From NCBI RefSeq assembly GCF_001949145.1, contig NW_019091384.1:1953781-2017780 (forward strand): 64,000 bases of DNA, in the 5' to 3' direction. Both the position numbers and the translations under genes were made by a program. Shown piece after piece: positions 1 through 13,100 of the stretch (positions within the stretch are counted from its first letter, which is position 1; each line of letters starts with the position of its first letter). This DNA is from Acanthaster planci (lineage: Eukaryota > Echinodermata > Asteroidea > Valvatida > Acanthasteridae). Below the pieces are notes generated by a model. It searched no databases, was not told the origin of the DNA, and worked only from the letters and a program-made list of their open reading frames with translations.

Positions 1-2687
1 TTGGTAAGCTATCGAAAAAAACGCACATAGGCATGGTAGCAGTTTTTATTGCATTGACACAAGCGAAGAAAATAGATGTAAACACATGTATCACCAGTAA
101 CTTAGACTGAGTGCGCCCGCTGCGTCACGTTACCTAGGGGTATCAACCTAGGGCGCTCACATAGCTAGGGGGCTATCAGTGTTGAATTAATTTGGACTTT
201 ACGTTGCTCTTCCCTAGTCAGCCATCCCGTCATCCCACACGGTCGTCGCGCTTGGCCCGGCAGCGCAGCTCGCATAACCCTTATAAGGCGCCCTCATTTG
301 ATAGCCTTTATTGAACACTGTGGTCGAGATCGGACGGCCTTTCTTGCCATGGGTTTAGCCATAGACAATTAGAAGTTTCGCAAAATTAACATTAATTAGT
401 TTCCGTAACACAGAAATGAATGTTCCTGTTTATATAGAAAAGAACTCCTCCCATCCAAACATTTACTCTCGGATAACGTAGCCTACTTGGACGCCGCCAT
501 GTTGCATGTTGCTCGTCACTAACTACCAGCGATAACCGATTGTTTGTTCGCGGCGTTCGAGCAGCAGACCCACGAACAACAAATTGAGCTGTTCGTAAAC
601 ATACGGGAACAAGCCGCCCGAACTCGGCCTGTGTGTTATATATGTACGTCACCAGTAAGTAAGTCCGACTTGACGGATAAGCCAATCGGACCCCCGGTGG
701 TGATATGTGGTTATTAAGAATTTAAAATGAACGACATGACCTTGCGTAATGTGTACAAGTCCGGCAATGTGATTGGCTGATACCACTTTTTGTAGATGAG
801 CCCCTCTAGTAATACATGGACACAAGAGGGCGCAAAGCTATTAGGTACGGCGAGCGGTCTCAATATTCATCCAAAGTAGAAACGAAGATGTTACAGAGAG
901 CCAGACTTGAGTCAAGTCTATGTTTGCCCCGAATAAAGCCAATAGTCATACAGAACTCAGCGCGTCATTAATTTCAAAACTGTACCGACCGTTGGCTTTA
1001 TTTTGACAACTTTAGAACTCTTGAAAACCTGCGAGAAGCCACGCCCCCAAAATAACACCTACGCGATGTGGATATTTTTGTCTCCAGGTTATTTCCCGGT
1101 CATGTCACGCACTAGTGAATCTGTATGACTATTTTATGGCTGTTAATGCTCCCATCAACTCCCCCCTTTATCTACACTTCATTAGCTACAAACTCTAAAG
1201 GGACATAACCATGGTAATGATCAGTGGAATGGACGCTGATCTGCCAAGTGTCTACTGATACGTTGGACTAGCTCACCTGTGTAATTAAAGATTAATAACG
1301 AAAACCCTCCATTAGCTATCACATAATGTTAATCTAAACTGTGTTAAGTCTGGCTCCCTGACCGGTGCAGATTCTATACGACTCTGGGATAAAATCTTAT
1401 ATCATTCACCAATGGCTAAATATACTTCATGACGCAACAGGTCAGTGATTACCAGGATAGCATCATCAGGGATGTTATAATAAAAAAAACGACGTCTTCA
1501 GTCACTGCTGGAAGCCGTTTCCGTTTCGCTCATTCCATTTGGGGATGTACGTTTACTTCACATAATATAGTACAAATGGCACAAAATACACAAGAACAAA
1601 CTATAATGTAATTTTTAAGACAAGAAAAAACCAAGCAGTAGCTAGCTTCGCTAGATTGCCTCAAACGTGGAACGAGGATATAGCACAAACATTTTCATTT
1701 GCAGGCCTTGTCGGTCACTTGCTTTACCAAGGCTGCGGTGCATTTATCGATGCAAAACGAGCAAACGAGAAGTTTAATCAGTACAACTGAAAGCTAAAGA
1801 TTGAAAGATCCGCTTCCGTTAACTATATTCATTATGACTGTATGCATTTGGGACATTCATTCGTTGATCGTGAACACGACTGAAAATGTCCGACCACCAG
1901 CGATACTATCCAAATGTTGACGGCAAAGAGTTTCAAATATTTCGGATGCTTTTGGAAAAGGGATGAACTCCTTTCGGTTTTGTTACGTGATACCACTAGA
2001 TAATGGACCCTTTGATTAAAAAAAATTCACTGGGTCTAGGAACCAGACTACCCTACGTTACCCACAAGATGCATGTCCAGAGTGATCATGAATATCGCTG
2101 AATAGACGAGTTTGACATCATTTCCGTTCGCCTTGGAAACAGGACGTCTTAAAGCCATTTCCTATAACCCTAAGCACTGGGTTTTCAACAAAATGCCTAT
2201 TTAGCATGTCAGGCGACATCTTGATTTCTTGGAGTCAACAAATTTTTTGCCAGTAAACAGTCCAGAAAAACAAAAGGAGAAATAAGCAGAAGACTGCGAT
2301 GTTTGCGCCGGAAGTTACATGTACATCTGCACAAAATTAATACATGTATTTCAGTGTCGATGTCATCAATGGGAAGCTGGTAAAAAAATTCACCGTGTAC
2401 TGTTTTGGAATTATGAACAAAGACGTCCAGTTTTCCTGCGATTATCTCTTCGTTTTCCCAAAGCACCCTTTTTGAAGTAAGCATGCTCTGTAAATAGAGA
2501 AATTCGGGGCTATATTAAAAAGTGTCATAAATTTAAACTGAAAATGGAAGAATTTTGAAGTTAATTTTGTCTTGATACGATGGTTTCAGCCGTTAAGAGG
2601 GTGCTTTGTAATATTTAGGCAACGTAAGTTTAAGGATTGGAGTACACATTTTTGGATCGAGGTAAGATCAAAACAAAACCAAAACTA
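1..2687. other. Intergenic DNA downstream of UGM copy 1
   Basis: I see no supportable gene here. Only short open frames occur and none resembles a known family. A minus-strand frame of 91 codons at 2209-2484 lies just beyond the stop of UGM copy 1, so it is probably 3' untranslated or flanking DNA. Positions 380-590 carry a dispersed repeat that recurs near 46.8 kb (listed separately). Confidence 0.5.
380..590 (+). repeat. Dispersed repeat, copy A
   Basis: About 210 bases match 46736-46936 in the same orientation. Shared landmarks are the word GTAACACAGAAATGAATG, the block GGACGCCGCCATGTTGCATG, and the GGCGTTCGAGC...GAACAACAAAT end. Several small indels separate the two copies. The element type is unknown; no coding capacity or terminal repeats are visible. 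Confidence 0.7.
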
Positions 2688-5600
2688 TCACGTTTTATCG
2701 TGGAACATGTGATACCATAGTCTCTCAAAATAGTGGCCCTCCTCGGGGTTAGAAGATTTGCCCAGAGTCGAAATTGCTCTGATGTAGAAGTCCAATGGGT
2801 GGCGCTTGATCATCGCTTTCGTCGCGGCAAAGCAGCCCTTCCAGCATTGTTTTATTACTGGGTGAGCTGGCTTCCGACGGTAAATGTACTCGTAGAATTC
2901 CAGGAAAGTAAAGTCCGATCGCCGAAAGTACTTGTTCTTGGGCTTTTTCAGGTAACTGCCGCCAATGACATGTCCCCTGTGCACGTTGAAAGGACTGTCT
3001 CCTCGACACGGAATGCCGCGCTTTGCAGCCGAGATCGACACACGAGGATTTTGCGGGCAGTTCTTATGATCGGCAATCGCGCCGGGGTAGAACACAGTCA
3101 CACGTGGGAGCTGGTCGTAGTTGGTGATGATGTGGTGCAGATAGCTGTGGGACTCCCGACCGATGTTGGGCAGACTTTCCCAAGAGAGCCATTTGCGAGT
3201 CGGCCTCAGGTCGCCGCCCTTGTGGTACACGAAGGTGTGGCCGGCGAAGGGCTTGACCCAGTCGAGGCTCTCTGTGTACTGAGCAATGACGATGACATAA
3301 TCCTCAGGGATCTTACGCTCCTTGTTTTCCGTGGAATCAATCAGACTCGGGTTAGGGTATATCCTCTCAGGAAAACCGTTTAAAAAGTTGTCCACAGCTT
3401 CAACACCCTGCATGAAGGAATGGTCTTGACTTGCAACCTCGTACTTCCAACCTCCAAATGCTCCACGGGAGTAAATGCCTTTGGTTTTAAGCCAAGGCTG
3501 TATTGTTTCAAGGATCATGTCCCTCTTCAGCGAAGGGATAGGATAGCCGTGCTCCAAGCGACGATAGTACTTGGAGACTACAATATCATCAGTGATAAAC
3601 CCGTACAAGACCAAGGCTCTTATTGACGCCTTTATCAAATTTTCTTTATTCCAGACGACCGAATCTAAGTTTTTCTGCGGTTCGGTTATTTCGCACATAA
3701 GTGACCAATATTTTCCTGATTTTGGTACATGATCGTCGGAAAAATTGGAGAACATCGTCACCCGGTAGAAGGGAGAATCAGAGTCGGGGAAATACACCCA
3801 AGATTTATCAGCGAGCGTCTGGGGTGGCTGGCCTGATAGGCCGATACCAACGACATGAATGTGTGTGTACACTAGCCTGGATGCTTGCTCTTGTATTTGC
3901 TGCAAAGACAAATCACTGCTTTTCAGTAAACCAGTGAAAATGCCCAAGGGGGTCGTGGATACCAACGTATCGTATTCTAAAGTATATTTAGAATTGTGTC
4001 CCTTGTCTATTGTAATAACTTTCTTGTCAATATCTATACCGCTAACTTTTTCACGAAATCGGATCCAGTGACTTGGAAGCTGTCTTGCAGTTGACTCCCA
4101 AAGTCCACCTGTTCCATTGTATTTTGGAAAACGGAAGAAAGGGATTAGTCCCTGCTCAGAATCCTTGGCGCCTGTCTTGTTGTCAACCTCTTCGATCTTA
4201 GTTTTAATCTCTGCGATGTCTGGTATCGCAACCCGCTCACCAACCCAGGCTGAGTTCATTTCTGTGGTGTCAACAGTCCAGAATTTCCGATTGTATTTCC
4301 TCATGAAAATGTCGGCAAGACCCGCTCCAAATTTCTGCAGCAGCCACTCGTCGAAATTGGTAGGTTTTCTGGAAGTCGGTTGTTTGGTAACCTCCTCTAA
4401 TCCTTGGAGACTTCTCTGCTGATCTCCTTTATCCATTGTGTGGATGTTGTTTTGGACTGGATAAGGAATGAATCTCCTGTTCGCATCTGATCCTTTCATG
4501 AAGACAAATGACGCCCTACGCCGGTAGTTCCACTCGGGTACAGCCATGTTCACGACATGATCAAAATAAGTGTAATGGGAGAAGACGACGTGAAGTCCAG
4601 CGTCCCAGAGAAAGCCTTGATCATCCCTGACAGACGAGGCTAGGCCTCCAGGTCTACCCTCCTCTTCCAGGATAGTAATCACAGATTCGTTAGACTTGCG
4701 TATGAGATCAAGTAGTCTCCTGGCAGCACCTAGACCGGCAGGCCCGCTACCAATGATAACAATTCGTTGCTGTTTTCCCAGAGTTTGGATTGTCTCCTGG
4801 TCGGATTTTGCAGCTGCATGAAGGGTGATAGTACCGTTCGCCACCTGTTGGCTCGCAGGGACATCCTGAGAGCCATTCCATGTGGTACTGAGTCTTATGG
4901 TGTTCAGACTGGTTGCTGATTTCTCATAAGAGCGACGCACTGGAGGTAAAATAATTAATGCATCTGCGAAATGAAATAAAGGAAATACATGTGGTCAGTA
5001 AATATCGAGAATGCTAGGGTTTGCTTTTGTTTATAAACACCGACCATCAGTTTGCATGGGCAGTCAAAGTTTGCCAAAACGTTTACCCTTGGTGAAAAAC
5101 AATCTTTTCCTCGAAATGCACATGTGTTTCTGCAGCCCGAAATTGGAGCCCATTTCATTTAGCAGTCGGTAAGAGAATTTAGTATTCGTGTTTTATTGCT
5201 GGCATGGAAATTTTGCACAGCTTTTTGATTCTCTACTCTGGTTTCAATCTTATGGCCTGCCATAGTTTGTGGCCAACGGCGTTGGAAAAACTTTCAAAGT
5301 TGGGGACAGTTGTGAGGCTACCAGGCATCAGCCATAAATTGGCCGATCCACTAAGCCCAACCCCATTTAGACCTGCAAAAAGTGGGGAGCAACCCGTCTC
5401 CCCAGCGTCACCCTTCCGCCTCCAGTGATTGTGACGTACACTGTAGCAAATAAAGGTCTGTTTCAGCTTTCTTGTGAACATGTGTTAACGTATTTAGTTA
5501 TAAAACAAGTATGGCATGCCAAAATTGATGTGATAGACAACCTTCACGAAGGCCACAATGTGCATTTTTTAACTGCGACCTCACACGTAAGCACTGCTAT

Positions 5601-6505
5601 AAATAACCAAATGAATTACATTTTCCATTTTGCAGTGTGAGAAAATACAAGGAAAGTTACAACCAGTAATGAAAACACAGTCAGAAAGAGTGGAGACAAT
5701 TGGCAGAATCGTGTGGCATGAAGGGAAATCAGGGGAAAAAACAACTGTAGATATTGACAACAACATAAAATCAGTGAGCCCGAAAATTCGGAGAGTTTCT
5801 GAAACGTTCAGAACCACTTTGGTCACATGGTAGCTGGTGGTTACCCGATTAACAGTTTTTGAAAAGGAATTATTTGCTCTCAGAATTTTAGCCGTAATGT
5901 AGCGTCAGAGTTTTCACAAAGGGACGATCTGGGCCAAATTCATTGTTATATCAAATTCTTTTTATTCCCCCCCCCGGAATAGAGTAAGTGGATTACAACA
6001 AACATCTCAGCTAGGTTCTTATGTCAAAATCAGTTACAATCAAATCGTACTCTCAGTTTTCACAAAGAGACAATTTCTACGTCAACTCCAACTTTGTGCA
6101 CAAACCCTTCAGGACTAGTCTGAAAAATTCTCAAGTTTTTTCCCAAACCTCTTTGGATATGCTCTTTTGCTTTTTGACGGCTAATACGTCACTGTAGGGA
6201 ATAATTACTGGCGTCCGTAATCTGTTGACGCTTTCTTGACGTTCCCCTTTTTCCAATGAATCTCATCTTTGTCCAACCATCAGTAATGTATTACTCAGAG
6301 GAAAACCTTACGGTGTAAACATTAATTAATAAATACAGAACATTTCTCTCCCAGCTCTACTCATAAAAGCATATATACAGTTACCTTTTCTTCCTGGAAT
6401 TACTCCTCCGTTAGACTCAATGTTCCACACGGTGGTGCACGCGAAGAGGAACACCGCGAGCGTAATCACCAGAAAAACGAAGACACGATTAAACCTGGTC
6501 GCCAT
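2688..6505 (-). CDS. Membrane-anchored UDP-galactopyranose mutase-like / DUF3431 fusion, copy 1
   Basis: Two exons, 6505-6385 and 4939-2688, are joined by a phase-1 GT-AG intron and give 790 residues. Residues about 8-25 form one membrane helix. Two NxS/T sequons (NGS, NGT) lie in the stem. The UGM flavoprotein domain (about 98-575) starts with the FAD loop GSGPAGLGAARRL, followed by GGLAS, GLHVVFSHY and PYPVQNN. It also has the WVGERV arginine (R276), WVYFPDSDSPFYR (R433) and YEVASQDHSF. Known UGMs interconvert UDP-galactopyranose and UDP-galactofuranose using reduced FAD. A DUF3431 domain (about 588-790) follows, with LPNIGRESHSYLHHI and a C-terminal HYFERLWYHMF. Oddities against fungal UGM are Ala at the R447 position (A534) and Ser at N457 (S544). 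The UGM family call is strong; activity on UDP-Galf is inferred only. Confidence 0.9.
4940..6384 (-). other. Intron of UGM copy 1
   Basis: This 1.4-kb GT-AG intron holds only short open frames on both strands, none with recognisable similarity. A run of nine C lies near 5970. I see no mobile element in it. Confidence 0.7.
6385..6505 (-). CDS. Exon 1 of UGM copy 1: signal anchor
   Basis: This exon was found by reading upstream of the large exon. It encodes 40 residues beginning MATRFNRVFVFLVITLAVF, with a basic start and one hydrophobic helix. It ends AGAAAAG|GTAACTG, so one base of a split codon is carried over (phase 1). The large exon begins after CCTCCAG at 4939 with TG, and the rebuilt codon is GTG (Val). 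The start codon has A at -3 and G at +4. The exon is 9 bases longer than exon 1 of the other copies and its sequence is diverged from them, so copy 1 is the outlier. Confidence 0.8.
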
Positions 6506-9500
6506 AATAATGACAAGTCCTTCGAATGGTGTTGGGCTACGTTTCCTCGGAGGGCATATTTACCCACCAGTCAAACGGCGAGATAGCAGACACGACAGAC
6601 AAGTGCTCTTCACGGCGAACCTTCTCGCTTGTTGCACACCCAGCCATTGCATAACAAAGACGGCCTTGGATCACCATGCATATCGGTCAGCATCGACTGA
6701 GTTTGTTCGGTCATCAACAGGCATGGTTTCGCCTTCTCCTTTGAATTCCAGTCTTTTGTGTCGCAAGGTGGTTCACTATAAATGCAATGAGGCGTGTCTT
6801 CTTTGACTGTGCAGTCAATTGAGGCAGGAAGCCGGTATAGTATTCGATACGGCCGGTAGCTGCTCCACGGCTGCAGACCAATTAATTAAAAAAAAACTGC
6901 CATGCATAACAATGAAAGCTACTCGCTCAGCAACAAATCAATAAAACACGTAATATCTAAGACATTGGAGACATGTTCTTTGCTCGTCTTTCATAATCTT
7001 TTCATTTCTGGTGAGTTAACCGTTGATTCTTACATATCCGTTCAACGACCATCACCTCTGAAGCCCACCGCCATATAGAGTCATTTTGCCACCGCTATTT
7101 TTTCCCATCCTTAACCTGACTCCATTAGGAAAAACCTGTCAACACAAAAGTTAAGATTCCCTCTCTGAGTAGGTCCCCTTATCAAAATCCATTTTTTGAA
7201 ATCACTATCGGCCATCACCTGACTAAATCTTAATGGATGCCGACCAGTAGCGTACATTTGTGCTGGAAATTGGAGAAGACGGTTGGAAGGGATTGTGGGG
7301 GATGACTTGCCCGACCATGGAAATTTGAAAGGCTTGGGGAGGGGGGCAGCGACACAATATGACAATAGAGGACAGTGATGTTCTTGATGCGGACATAAAT
7401 TTGTAAGATACATAAGATTCCGGCAGAATCTTACATCAGAACAGCATATTATGCCTGTTTCAGTTGTTCCCCCTCCATCAGGATTTGCCCCCATGTCCCA
7501 TGGATACTTGTTTTCCAAAATATCCGTGGTTGCCCGGGAACCCACGAAAACAGAATCAATCAAATCAGTTAATACTAATCTCCTCATTTGACGCAATTTT
7601 ACCTTTCAAGCTTGTGTTACCCGACATCTTTTTTGAACTGAAATTTGATTGCTTTGAGTAATTTGGACGACGATATAAACCCAAACTCCCAGATGCTGTA
7701 TGTTAGACTGTTAGTTTAATTTAATTAAATATTAAATTTCAAAGTCTGTTAACTTGACAAGTCATTAATTAGAGATCGCGCATTTCCAGTAAACTTCAGT
7801 CCAAATCCATCGGCAGGGCGGTAGTATAACTACACGTAACATTACTCGCCCCGAGAAGAAGCACCCCCTCATCGGTTGAAAAGAGCAAGGTCGGTCCTTG
7901 GTGTTCAGTTTGTTGGGAGCGATGTGACTGAAACGTTTCGGCTTCATTGTCGAACGGCTGATGAAATTCTTTCCCTTTGATGCCCATATTATCTCAATAG
8001 CACATTCTGACTCCATTTCGATTCGATATGATTTGTAGCATGCATATCGAAAAACCACACAAAATGTGAATGTGCCTCGACGAGCGGCCAACAACACGTG
8101 TTGTACATGTAAATGTATAATTTTGGTCGCTCATAAATATTTGTCCAATGCTGGCATACGATTCGCAAGCGATTCCCCTTGTTATGTGGACAATTGCAGG
8201 ATAAAACTTACTGAACAGACTTCATCAGCGACTAAAGACAGAAGTGCCAAAGTTTATAAAATAAACTCTCACGAGAAACTTTACCGATGATGTGGTACTC
8301 GGTGAATTTACCGAGTACCTCCAATCAAAAAAATATAAATGCATGCAAAATGGCGGTGGTTTCAACAAACTCAAGCCAACTCTAAGATTTGAACAAGTGC
8401 TTCTCATCACTCTCAACTACGCGCCCACAGTCAAATAATTCTGTCCAACATTGTAACGTCAGTCCATTCAAATCCAAGGTAGAAGAACCTTGTTTGTAAA
8501 AAAATCTTATAAACATTCTAGATGGAATGGTGACTATATAAGAAAGGCTCTTGTTTAATATAAGAAAGGCTCTTGTTTAATTCTTTCATGAAAATTGGTC
8601 TAATGCGATGGGACAGATGTGCTCGTGGAACTTTATTACAATGTTACACAATGGAATAACGGTATCTAATTGAAAGAAGGCCCATCTACAACAAAACCTT
8701 CGAGTCCAAAAGAAAAAAACGAGACTATTTCGGAAGGAGTTGCAAACGAAATAAAGTAATTTTCCTAGGCCAACATGGTTGGGCTTTTCGTTTAATAAGG
8801 TATATAACTGCATTTCAAATATACTTTAATCTCTCTGTTTTGCTTGTTAGCCTAATGCTGGTAACTCGGTGACTGAATCTGCAGCAGCCATTACACCTCA
8901 AACTTAGAGGGCTGCCGCAAATTCTTTTTAAATACAAAACTCTAAAACCCACCTTTGTGTCTCAGTAACTTCATTTCAACTTTTAATTCGCTATGTCAGA
9001 GGGTATTTTAGCGTCTTTTTATTACTTTTACCATATTCATGAGACAAACCTATGATATCATCTCACGAAGAAAGCTTAATGCTGCACTGGTTTGTACACG
9101 AAAATCCTGCATGTTTGATTTTGCTGAGTCTCATCTTTGATGATTCATTGTTGTGTAAGTACAAAGCAATAAACAAACAAGCAAACAGTTCTCAGAAATA
9201 TTTTCAGCGAGTAGAAATGATTCTGGAATCATAATTTGAACAGATACAACAGCAACAGCGCCCTCAGTTGTCCTGCAAAGTATGGCTAATTTAAATGTCT
9301 ATTAGAGGAAGCACTTTGTTGTCATACATTGAACAAGAGTGGGAAGTGGCAGAAAAATTTTTTCACAGGAAATTCATTGCAGCTACACCTCAAGTCCGAA
9401 TTCAATGAAGATATAATTTCCAGTACTGGTATTGTAAGTGAAGGGCAGTGATGATAACACATCAAGGTCGACTTCTTGGTGGAAGACAATTGGTTTTGGT

Positions 9501-10146
9501 GGGTCTTGTTTGGGCTTTGTACACTGAAATTAGTTTATCAAGAGCTGATTCCCTTGATTTCATCACCTGCGACTGTTGTCCTTTTTTGAGAGAAATAAAA
9601 GGTCAAAGTTCTCAGACCTCAATATGATTTTACATACCGATAGCGATTAGAGGCTAAATGAAGGTTTTCAGTTGGGCAGCTAACACCTTGGCACTGGAAT
9701 TGAGTTAACCCCAACGGCTCGGGGAAGGTCCAACAATGGACTCCTCTTGGGTAATGGGGAGAGGCTCTGACAGGGAGATAAAACACAAAATTTGTTCGTG
9801 ACAACATGACCACCAAACTATTGGACAAAAAGATAAAGCATTACAGAGTGACCCAAATTCGGAAATTAAGTCTTCCAGTTGATCAGATTAGAATTAAATC
9901 TATTTTTGTCTGAACCTTTCATGAAGGCAAAACTATGGAACTAAACGAAGAATTTATCTCAAGTATTTTTGTCTCTAAAAACATTGTAAATCCAACAATT
10001 TAATTAACAACTTTAACTGTCCGTAACCTTTCAAATTAATCACAAACATGCAGGGAACGTGAAAGTATACAAAAAAACCACATCGAGCAGTAAGGGTCAC
10101 TTTGAATTCAACATCTCATCACTTCATTTCAAAGGATGTATGCCCC
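6506..10146. other. Intergenic DNA between UGM copies 1 and 2
   Basis: This stretch contains the 5' flank of copy 1 and the 3' flank of copy 2. Minus-strand open frames at 7111-7596 and 7765-8097 have no recognisable domain, and I cannot support them as genes. A 22-bp tandem duplication lies at 8537-8580. No promoter element is obvious upstream of copy 1; in particular the NRF1-like palindrome seen at copies 2-4 was not found. Confidence 0.5.
8537..8580 (+). repeat. 22-bp perfect tandem duplication
   Basis: Two adjacent copies of TATAAGAAAGGCTCTTGTTT plus AA occupy 8537-8558 and 8559-8580. They are identical, which suggests a recent slippage duplication. Confidence 0.9.
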
Positions 10147-13100
10147 TCACGTCTTATCGACCCCTTCGAAGAAGTGATACCACAGTCTCTCGAGGTAATG
10201 ACACTCTTCTTGATTGGAATATTTGCTAACATAGGCCAGAGCTTTCTGGTAGAACTCTAGCGGGTGTCGCAGAATCTGCTGCCGAGTGGCCCCGAAGCAT
10301 GCGTTCCAGCAGTACCGTATCCCCCTCCTGGGTGGTTTCCGCCCAAACAGGTCTTGATACATCTGCCCGAAGGTAACATTTGTTCTCTGAATTGGGTCAC
10401 CTCGATTTGCATGATACTCCAGGTACTCAGGTGGAAACACCATGTTTCCCCACTCCCTGTACTTGTCGCGCAGCCTGATGCACGGCACACCCTTTCTGGC
10501 GGACTCAATGTATTCCAGCGGATTTTGGAAGCATCGGCCGGACATTTTGTCGCCCTGCGCAAAAACGGTGATGTCCGGGAGATGGTGATAGAAAGTGATG
10601 ATGTGATGGAGGTACGTGTGCGACTCGCGCCCGACATTCGGGAGTCGCTCCCAGCTGAAGAACTGGAAGGGCGGTCCCAGTTCGTTTCCTTTATGGTACA
10701 CGAGGGTGTGGTCGGCAAATGGTTTTAGCCAATCGAGGTTCTCTTTGTAATGAGCAATGACAAGCTCATAGTTGAGAGGGAGGACGCGGTCCGAGTTCTT
10801 CTTGGAGTTGGCGAAATTTGGATTAATATAAGTTATCTCTGGAGCACGGCCTAAAATACTGTCCACGGCTTCGACCCCTTGCATGAAAGAATGGTCTTGA
10901 TTTGCAACCTCGTATCTCCAGCCGCCAAACCTTCCTCGGGAGTAAATGTCCTTGGTTTTGAGCCAAGGTTGTATTATGTCTAATATAATATCCCTTGTGA
11001 GAGAAGGCACGGGATAACCATGCTCCAAGCGACGGTAGTGCTTGGAGACCACCATGTCAGCAGTGATGAACCCGTACAAGACTAAGGCCTGGATGGATTC
11101 CTTGATTAGGTTTTCCTTACTCCAGTAAGTCCGGTTTGAACTTCTTTGTGGCTCAGCTATTTCGCACATGAGTGACCAATATGCGCCTGGCTTTGGCACA
11201 TGGTCGTCTGAGTAGCTGGAAAACATCGTAACGCGATAGAAAGGAGAATCAGAGTCCGGAAAATACACCCAGGATTTATCTGCGAGCGTCTCGGGCAGCT
11301 GACCTGTGAGCCCTATGCCCACAATGTGAGTGTGAGTGAACACCAGCCTGGCTGCTAGTTCCTGCATCTGCCTCAAAGAAACGTCATTGCTTTGGAGATT
11401 TGACATGAAGACTTCCAAAGGTGATGTTGATATCAGAGTATCATAATGCAAGACATGATGCATTTTGGCACCTGGGCCAGCCTCAACGGTTAGTACTTTT
11501 CGGTCGATATCTATACCAGTTACCTCTTCGTGAAATCTGAACCAGTGGTTTGGAAGTTGTCTAGCAACCGACTCCCAGATTCCACCAGTTCCGTTGTACT
11601 TGGGAAAACGGAAGAAACGATTGGGCCCCCACTCAGAATCCCGAGCGTTGGTTCCGTTGTCTACCTCTCTAATCTTGGCCTTGATCTCCTCAACGTCTGG
11701 CACCGCAACCCGCTCACCAACCCAGGCTGAGTTCATTTCTGTGGTGTTAACGGTCCAAATTTTCCGGTTGTACTTTCTCATAAAAATGTCGGTGAGACCT
11801 GCTCCGAATTTCTGCAGCAGCCACTCGTCGAAATTGGTGGGTTTTTTGCTGGTTGCCGAATTTTTGGTGACCTCCTCTAATCCTTGAAGGCTTCTCTGTT
11901 GATCTCCTCTATCCATTGTGTGGATGTTGTTTTGAACTGGGTAGGGAATGAATCTCCCGTTTGCATCCGATCCTTTCATGAATGCAAATGACGCCCTTCG
12001 CCGGTAGTTCCACTCAGGGACTGCCATATTCAGGACTCGGTCAAAGTAGGTGTAATGAGAAAAGACGACGTGAACCCCAACGTCCCAGAGAAATCCACGT
12101 TTGTCCCTGACAGAAGACGCTAGGCCTCCCGGTCTGTCCGCCTCTTCAAGAATGGTGATGACAGCATTATTCTCTTCTTTGAGATCGTAGAGTCTCCGGG
12201 CAGCACCGAGAGCAGTGGGTCCCGAGCCAATGATTACGATCCTGTGCTTTCCAGGCTGGGGAACTTCGTTTTTACTCACAACCGGTATCGCCTCCACGGT
12301 AGGAATAGACTGGTTGCCAGGTATCGTGGCATTTTCGGGACTCAGTGTCCGAATGTTACCCAATGCCATATCGTGTTTCACATCTGTTTGTGGAAAAAGA
12401 ATAGAACAAGTTTTACTAATCGATGTTTGGCATATTAATGTGTGATTAGACTGTCCCCATTGATTTACGATACTGTCATGAAAGGGGACGACAAACACCC
12501 AGACATGATTTATGAACATTTTGGTGTGCAAGTGCAGTTTCAAAATAATGGCATCATCATCTACCGATGGGCTGAATAACAAAATTACAGTGATCGGTTT
12601 CCTTCTGATTTCGTTCACATTGCATAGCCTAAATGACCTACAACTTTTGTGACGACATGCTTTGAAATCATGTTACGTCGTCAAATTGGAAATCAAATAC
12701 TCCGATCACCACGTGCTTGCCAGGAAAACAAAAAAGACCCTCTGGTTGTTGTTGCTGCGGATAGTTGATAGTATCTCCAATGTGCATACTAGTGTGACGT
12801 CAAGACAACTTCATCAAGTATCAAACTGAAACGATCTTAGTTCAAAAAGTAATTGACTTTTCTCAACTATTAAATCGAACTAATAGAGTCATGATGTTAA
12901 AACACTGGGATTTGAGAGATCTAGGGTGGTTCCACATTTTTTATCTTGAGGCAAAGGTCGCATTACTTCTGCTTCCGGGATGAATTGACGGTCAACGTCG
13001 GGTAATTTCTCATCTATGTTAAATTTGCTTTGGACTCATACCATCTGCCTATATTTTGGAAATTGTGAGATAAAGTTGTTTTGAAATCATACCATCTGCC

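Noticed and set aside
2733-3383. 216-codon plus-strand open frame
   Set aside because: It is the antisense shadow of the DUF3431 part of UGM copy 1. Similar plus-strand frames mirror the other copies.
2688-4939. Ordinary monoamine oxidase or protoporphyrinogen oxidase
   Set aside because: The FAD loop alone fits these families, but the PYPVQNN, WVGERV, SPFYR and GGWKYEV motifs in order are specific to UGM.
7111-8097. Minus-strand open frames of 161 and 110 codons as genes
   Set aside because: They show no recognisable domain, no supporting splice structure and a composition like the surrounding intergenic DNA.
12384-12618. Upstream extension of the copy 2 large open frame to an ATG at 12618
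   Set aside because: The frame runs through a clear polypyrimidine-CAG acceptor. The extra residues are not shared with other copies, while the anchor exon rejoins in exact phase.
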